The position numbers and the translations under genes were made by a program. Positions 58,191 to 64,000 of a stretch of 64,000 nt of DNA are shown one piece after another (position 1 is the stretch's first letter; every line of letters starts with the position of its first letter). Location of the stretch: positions 10,001 through 74,000 of the forward strand of contig JAWQFJ010017247.1 in the NCBI GenBank assembly GCA_034096865.1. Direction: 5' to 3'. Under the pieces are notes generated by a model, which made no database searches, was not told the origin of the DNA, and was given only the letters and a program-made list of their open reading frames with translations. The DNA is from Theodoxus fluviatilis. Lineage: Eukaryota > Mollusca > Gastropoda > Cycloneritida > Neritidae.

Positions 58191-59171
58191 ACCTGGTCAG
58201 AAGTACAACTCTGAGTGAGTGCTGTAGTATCTTTGTTGCCTGGACATGTTGATTTTCTTTCTTTCCTTTCTGTGTAATATTCTTTCTTTCATTCTGCCTG
58301 CCTGCCTGCCTCTCTGCCTGCCTACTTGTCTGCCTGCCTGCCTGTCTGCCTGCCTGTCTGTCTGTCTGTCTGACCAACCCCCTCTCTCTTCGTCTGTCTG
58401 GGGGATTATGATTCTTAAAAGAGGGGGGGATAATGTGACTTGACTCATTCATAAAACACAGCAAAATCTCAATTAATAATAATTTTAATACTAATTAAAG
58501 TAGATATTGTCATTTAAATATCTACTAGTACTCAAAATACTAATGATGGAATATAGTTCAAAGGTGGCGAACTTTTGCAGAAGTGAAAAGGAAAGAAAGT
58601 CAACTTATGAAGTACTCACGAGTTCCAGTGTTCAAAAACAGTCAAATCGATTCCAACGACAAATTTTCTTCCTCACCACAATATTGCACAGAGGAGTAGA
58701 TCCAACCAGTTGAACCACTCACTCAAATAACACTCTCTCACACGAGACTAATTCGTGAGGTGAAAGATAAAGGCCATTGATGAACAAATCACACACGTGC
58801 TTCAGAAAACTAAATCTCTGGAACTCAAAGGACGAAATTCGAGGCAGTCTTGGTGTCAGCTCTCCAACCAAACTCTGAGGGCAAATTGTCAGCAATCTTC
58901 TGGGCTTTTTCTTAACAGGGAAAGCGTTCTTAAATCACCAACTCTTCGAGGGCAACTGGGGAACTCGAAGCCAATATTTAACCTGTTGGTAAAGTTCTTC
59001 AACACGGAGTCAATGTACGTCTTTCCACGATGATAATATGGCGTGATCTGATTTTTAGACGCTTGCACATTCTCTCCATAACTCAAGCTGCCTAATCACT
59101 TACAAGCACGTAGTTGGCCACTTACGTCACTGTGACCTGACCGCATTCCTTACATAACAGGGCAATTCCCA

Positions 59172-59290
59172 GTCTGTCTGTCTGTCTGTCTATCTTCCTG
59201 CCTGCCTGCCTGCCTGCCTGCCTGTCTGTCTGTCTGTCTGCCTGCCTGCCTGCCTGCCAGCCTGTCTGTCTTCCTGCCTGCCTGCCTGCC

Positions 59291-59389
<99 letters not shown>

Positions 59390-59400
59390 TGTCTGAATGT
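59172..59400. repeat. (CTGT)n/(CTGC)n array, copy B
   Basis: Counterpart of 26818-27030, with a longer CTGT block at 59290-59350. Confidence 0.95.
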
Positions 59401-59621
59401 CTGTCTCTTTTTGTTTGTCCGCCTGGCTGTCCCTTTTTCTTTCGTTCTTTCCTTTTCTGTCTTCTTTTCCTCTCTTTGCTTTTTATTTCTTTCTCTGCTT
59501 TTTCATTTTCTCTGCTTTTTCTTTCTCTTAGCTATTTTTATCTGCCTTTTTCTTTCTCAATGTTTTTTTTTTGTCTCTCTGCTTTTTTCTTTTACCCTGC
59601 ATTTTTCTTTCTCTCGTAAAC

Positions 59622-59848
59622 ACCTCTCTCTCACTCTCTCTCTCTCTCACTCTCTCTCTCACACTCTCTCTCTCTTTCTCTCTCTCTTCCTCTCTCTCTC
59701 TCTCTCAATCTCTCTCCTCACTCTTTCCTCTCTCTCTCTCTTTCCTCTCTCTCTCTCTATCTCTCTCTATCTCTCCCTCTTTATCTTTCTCTCTCTTTCT
59801 CTTTCTCTCTCTCTCTTTCTCTCTCTCCTCTTTTTCTCTCTCTCTCCG

Positions 59849-59904
<56 letters not shown>
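59622..59904. repeat. (CT)n tract, copy B
   Basis: Counterpart of 27252-27542. Confidence 0.95.
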
Positions 59905-59909
<5 letters not shown>

Positions 59910-60517
59910 AGCAAGAACTTACCATTGAAGACTGCAAGGAGGTTCTCCGGCGGGTGATGGGACGAGTGGTTGATAGAGTATACGATTGCCAGCACAGCTT
60001 AGGCCTACAAGACGTGCGAGACGAAATTGCCATCGCTGCTGCTCCTCGACCTGGCCAGGACGCGAACACGATCATCAGACACTACAGGGGTGGTCGTCCG
60101 TGCCATCGGGAGCTCCTGGTTCCCCAGCCTCATCTCATGCCCCTGCTCCACCAGCTGATGACCCCAACATCGTCCCGATTCCTGACCGCATGCGACCGAC
60201 ATTGAGACGGCGTGCAAGGAAGGATGACGACACAGACCAACCTCGTGGGCGAAGTGTGCATGCAGTAGCCGAGCAACAGACAGCACGAACTGCACGAACT
60301 GCCCGAAAGTAGTGCCACAGATGGTGTTGATTGTTCGTGCATTGCAAACTTTCCACAACTGGTTTCCAGTTTTGTTGACACACGCGCATTTTAGTTACTG
60401 TTTCGTGTCACTTTGTTTTTCATTGTAATGGGCCGGCAGGTCTGCACAATGACATTTTCATTCGTTCTCTCTCTCTTTCTTTCTCTTTCTCTCCTCTATC
60501 TCTGTCTCTCATCTCCC

Positions 60518-60586
<69 letters not shown>

Positions 60587-61286
60587 CAACAGCGTGACCG
60601 TGTCCAGACTCGCTCTATGACGAGGTCAGGGATCGAAGGCTCCACCTAGCTGTCAGGTCGCAGGATGTCATTGTTAACGATTACGGGCATGCATTGTTAT
60701 CTGTTTGCTCGGGAAATGATCTATGTATATTAAATGGTTCAATACCAGGTGATACATCTGGCAATTTTACGTATTTCCAGTACGGAAAATAGTGTAATCG
60801 ACTATTATTTGTTCTCAAAAGATTTGTTGTCGTTGTGTAAAGATTTGAGTGTGAAAGAAAGCACTTTGATGGCGCATTTATGTTTGGAAATAAGTTTTGA
60901 GAGCAAGGCTGACATAGTAAGACACTTTTTATTGTAAACAGAATAATGTGGGATGCTAGTATGAGAGATGTGTTCAATAGACATTTACAGAGTAATTCGA
61001 GAACAATTAGACAGATGTTTCCCTGTTGATATCAATGTAAACACAATAGCAGAAGCCATTACTGATTGCTATGTACAGGCGGCAGAACCTTTAAGAAAAA
61101 CGTTTGTGTGTGGGGTCAAGCATTATGGTCATCCTTGGTTTGACAAAGAATGTTACTCTGCAAAAAGCAAATTGCGTTCACGTTTGCGTAAATATACCCA
61201 TACATTGACAATTTATCCCTCCAGGTTTACTGGAGGTCCTACAGACTTTATCTGTCTGTCTGTCTGTGTGCTGTCGTTGTCTGTCA

Positions 61287-61326
<40 letters not shown>

Positions 61327-61347
61327 GCCTGTGTGTCTGTCTGCCTG

Positions 61348-61780
61348 TACCGACTTAACGGCTGATTTCTCAAAACCTACTGGACGGATTTCACTGACAT
61401 TTTGCACACTTACTAGAAGTTGGGTCCGATTGAAAGTATCAAATTTTCATAATCGAGGCTTGAAGAGAAAGTGGTTTTTTAAGGTCGTACACTCGAAAGC
61501 GCCTCCCTAACTAGTCGATTGATGGAATGGCGAAATTGCGAAATGTGTGACGTCATCAATACCGTGACGTAATTTATTGTGTATCTCTGCCTGTCAGGCC
61601 CGACTTAACGGCTGATATCTCAAAAACTGCTGGAAGGATTTCCTTGATGTTTTGCAAACTTACTGGAAGTTAGGTCCGATTGAATGTGTCAAATTTTCAG
61701 AATCGAGGTTTGAAAAGAAAGTGATTTATTTAGGTCGTAAACACGAAAGCACCCCCCTAAATAGTCAATTGATGTAAGAG
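61348..61780 (+). repeat. Direct repeat pair spaced 250 bp, copy B
   Basis: Segments starting at 61348 and 61598 match those at 29551 and 29801, with the same spacing. Confidence 0.85.
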
Positions 61781-61840
61781 CCTAATCGAGTCAAACAGAG
61801 TTATCTTTTCCTCAGTTCAGTTCAGTTCAGTTCAGTCAAA

Positions 61841-62530
61841 GACAATACATTACTAAGACCGCGCACTCGGCTATTTTTGCACAACGCGAAGCGAGGTACG
61901 GATTTACACACGTCTTCGTCATCACAGTTTTTAACAAATTCAGCATTTTTAACAACAGTATTTTCTCCTGAGGTTCAACAGTGAAAGGAATCTTGTGCAT
62001 CACAAATTACGAAGTTCGATTTTTCTGTTCTTCTCGCGTTTATCATTGTATGCTGCTCGAGCGTCTACTGCTCAGCGCGCAGATCATAATTATGCGTCCG
62101 GTGTTTATTTCTTTATTAAGACCAGCTTGTTAGGGACGTGCTTTTCCATGGAGAAAATTGTGTTTAGATCTTTTACGAGAGATATAGTTTACTGTCACCT
62201 TGACCGTTTTCCCAGCTTTAGTGTGGGGATTTTCATTTTAGCGTTTACACTCGCTTCTCCACGCACTCGGCTAATTAGTGTTCATGTTTACAAATTACGA
62301 AACAAATGGTTTCTCACATACATATCGCTTTTAAGAAATACTATAAAAACCCTTGCACGCACTTGCATTCTGCTATTCATACACTAAACTTTATTCCTCA
62401 CGCACGTGGCATAATCTATACAACACATCTCGCACAAGCGCTCTGGGGGAGACACGCGAAAACGGGGAGATCACTCTGTCGGAAATCTCGCTAAAATCAG
62501 CCGAGTGTGCGGTCTTAGTAATGTATGGTC
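61841..62530. mobile_element. 690-bp TIR element, copy B
   Basis: Same length and ends as 30044-30733; the 130-codon frame (61995-62387) is unchanged. Confidence 0.75.
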
Positions 62531-62531
62531 C

Positions 62532-62915
62532 TTGGTTGAATCTCCTAACCCTGAGATGGGTTGTTGAGGCACCACTGATGACTTTCGGACAATCTTCCTC
62601 CATCAATCTCTATCCTCTGTGGCTCGCTGTGAGTCACAAAAGGTCAAGCGTGTCCACTCTTTGATGTTGTCTTCCCACCTCTTTCTCTGCCTGCCTCTCC
62701 TTCTCCCACCTGGTACGCGTACGGTACCTTGCAGGATGGTCTTGGCCAGCCCACTGCCTCTTGACACGTGACCGTACCACTTCAGCTTTCTGCTTTTCAC
62801 GATTGAGAGCAGGTCTTCGTGCTGTCCAATTGCTCTCCTGATCATGTTGCTGACTTCCTCATTCGTGACATGGTCTTAATATGAGATGTTCAAAATCTTG
62901 CGGTGGTTTACGGAA
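62532..62915 (-). mobile_element. Antisense LINE 3' fragment, copy B
   Basis: Counterpart of 30735-31118, with the same RRRGRQRKRWEDNIKEW segment and a few substitutions. Confidence 0.85.
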
Positions 62916-62967
62916 AAGAACGTTATAAATGCTTTACAAACACTCAGTCATATCAGTTTTCAATGAC

Positions 62968-63172
62968 ACATTTGGTAGAGCATTGAACTCTTGGTCATGT
63001 GTGACCAGGTTCGATTCTGCGCTGAAACTTTTTTTCTCTCTCTTTTTTTTGGAGAGGTTGTGGGTTTGAACCCGACCTGGTTTTTTGTGTTTTTGTGTGT
63101 GTGTGTTTTCCCCCCTCTTTTCTCCAGAGGTTCCGGGTTCGAACCCAATATTTTTTTTAATGCCAAAACCTG
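62968..63172 (+). repeat. tRNA-like/SINE-like segment, copy B
   Basis: Same three B-box-like motifs as in copy A (about 63008, 63064, 63138). Confidence 0.5.
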
Positions 63173-64000
63173 GAGGTTCAGCGTCAGCGGTTTTTATTGT
63201 TGTGGAAGTGGAGACTGCTATCACTTATCAGAAAATCGAAAACGGGAGGGCTTCAGGGTATGATTAAGTAATAGCTGAAATGCTCAAATGAACACGACAA
63301 CTTCTTTTAACTCGTATGGCTGAATTGTTCAACGCTATTTCAGATAAAGGTATTTTCCTACTATATGGATGAAATCGGTGAGTTTGTCCATCTATAAGCG
63401 TGGAGACCCTTCTGAACCTGACAATTATAGAGGGATTTCCCTTATTAGCTCTTTTAGTAAAATATTTACGTCCATACTTAGTGAAAGGATACGGGACTGG
63501 ACAGCTGACTATGGCATTTTAGGGGAAGAGCAAGGAGGTTTTGGAAAATGCTACTCGACTATTGACAAGAGCGTTTGATAGTATTAATAGAAATGTTCTT
63601 TGGAAAATTCTTAGTGGGTATGGAATGAAAGGGAGACTACTACGTATGCTCAAGGCAATCTATTGTAATGTACTAAGCTGCATATGCTGCAACGGGAGGT
63701 TCAGCAGCTCATTTGCATGTGACCGGGGATTGAAACAGGGGTGCAAAACGAGTCCGATACTTTTTTCTCTACTTGTGAACTATGTAGCTAAATTTGCGAT
63801 AAAGTATGGTAAGCATGGTATTCAACTCATGCCTGATTCCACAATTGTATACTTGCTGTTGTTTGCAGATGATGTTGTCCTTATGCCCGACACCGTTGTA
63901 GGATTACAGAACCAGTTAAATAATCTACATAAGGCATCAGAAGCTGTTGGTCTTGATGTTAACTATAAAAAGACAAAAACCATGGTGTTTCGTAATGACG

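Larger units (their letters stand above)
55187..64000 (+). repeat. Segmental duplication, copy B (runs off the right edge)
   Basis: Collinear with 23185-32193 and in the same orientation. It includes the satellite, (CTGY)n, (CT)n, LINE parts, TIR element, antisense LINE fragment and tRNA-like boxes. The window ends inside its reverse transcriptase. Confidence 0.93.
59908..64000 (+). mobile_element. Degenerate LINE, copy B (partial)
   Basis: ORF1-like fragment at 59908-60312, then (CT)n. A deletion junction at 60657-60659 removes the endonuclease start; the endonuclease remnant is 60660-61205. The foreign block follows at 61210-63230 and reverse transcriptase at 63231-64000 (same NYRGISLISSF, frameshift near 63546, QGCKTSPILF and LLLFADDVVLM as in copy A). 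Confidence 0.85.

Overview
This is eukaryotic nuclear DNA, most likely from a mollusc and probably a gastropod. Both host genes have many short exons with GT-AG introns. The DNA carries L2/CR1-like, RNase H-bearing and other non-LTR retrotransposon remains, piggyBac and PIF/Harbinger relics, and a very heavy load of micro- and minisatellites. Short motifs such as GTTATCTCCC and TCAAGGTCAAGGTCA are, to my knowledge, frequent in mollusc repeats. The species cannot be fixed from the sequence alone.

Left third (1-18.3 kb): the minus strand carries the first ten coding exons of a medium-chain acyl-CoA dehydrogenase gene (ACADM-like). It runs from the start codon at 17,798 to a donor at 210. The ten exons join in phase to 318 codons. 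The C-terminal quarter, including the catalytic Glu, lies beyond the left edge. The introns are dominated by tandem repeats, and two of these arrays reach into or abut 3' splice sites. One intron holds an internally deleted piggyBac element.

Middle (18.3-34 kb): no host gene except a broken THAP zinc-finger exon at 22.2 kb. The rest is a dispersed repeat with nuclear-receptor half-sites, an L2/CR1-like LINE embedded between GAT microsatellites, and a 2.7-kb array of a 13-bp satellite. A nest of dead elements follows, in which a LINE carries a 2-kb insert made of a 690-bp TIR element, an antisense fragment of another LINE and tRNA-like promoter boxes.

34-51 kb: the minus strand carries a complete six-exon secreted chymotrypsin-family serine protease (245 aa, catalytic triad intact, elastase-like pocket residues). 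Its introns hold two TCC arrays of over 1 kb, a LINE 3' fragment, and a 5.65-kb decayed PIF/Harbinger transposon that appears to have split a 45-bp minisatellite into two arrays.

51-64 kb: an antisense RNase H-bearing LINE tail, a 202-bp AT-rich MITE, a possible signal-peptide exon on the plus strand, and then a second copy of the 23-32 kb block (satellite plus nested dead LINE). The second copy runs off the right edge. The copies share the same lesions, so the block was duplicated after it decayed; the second copy later lost 586 bp.

The two host genes have unrelated functions: mitochondrial fatty-acid oxidation and a secreted or digestive-type protease. Nearly everything between and within them is repeat-derived.
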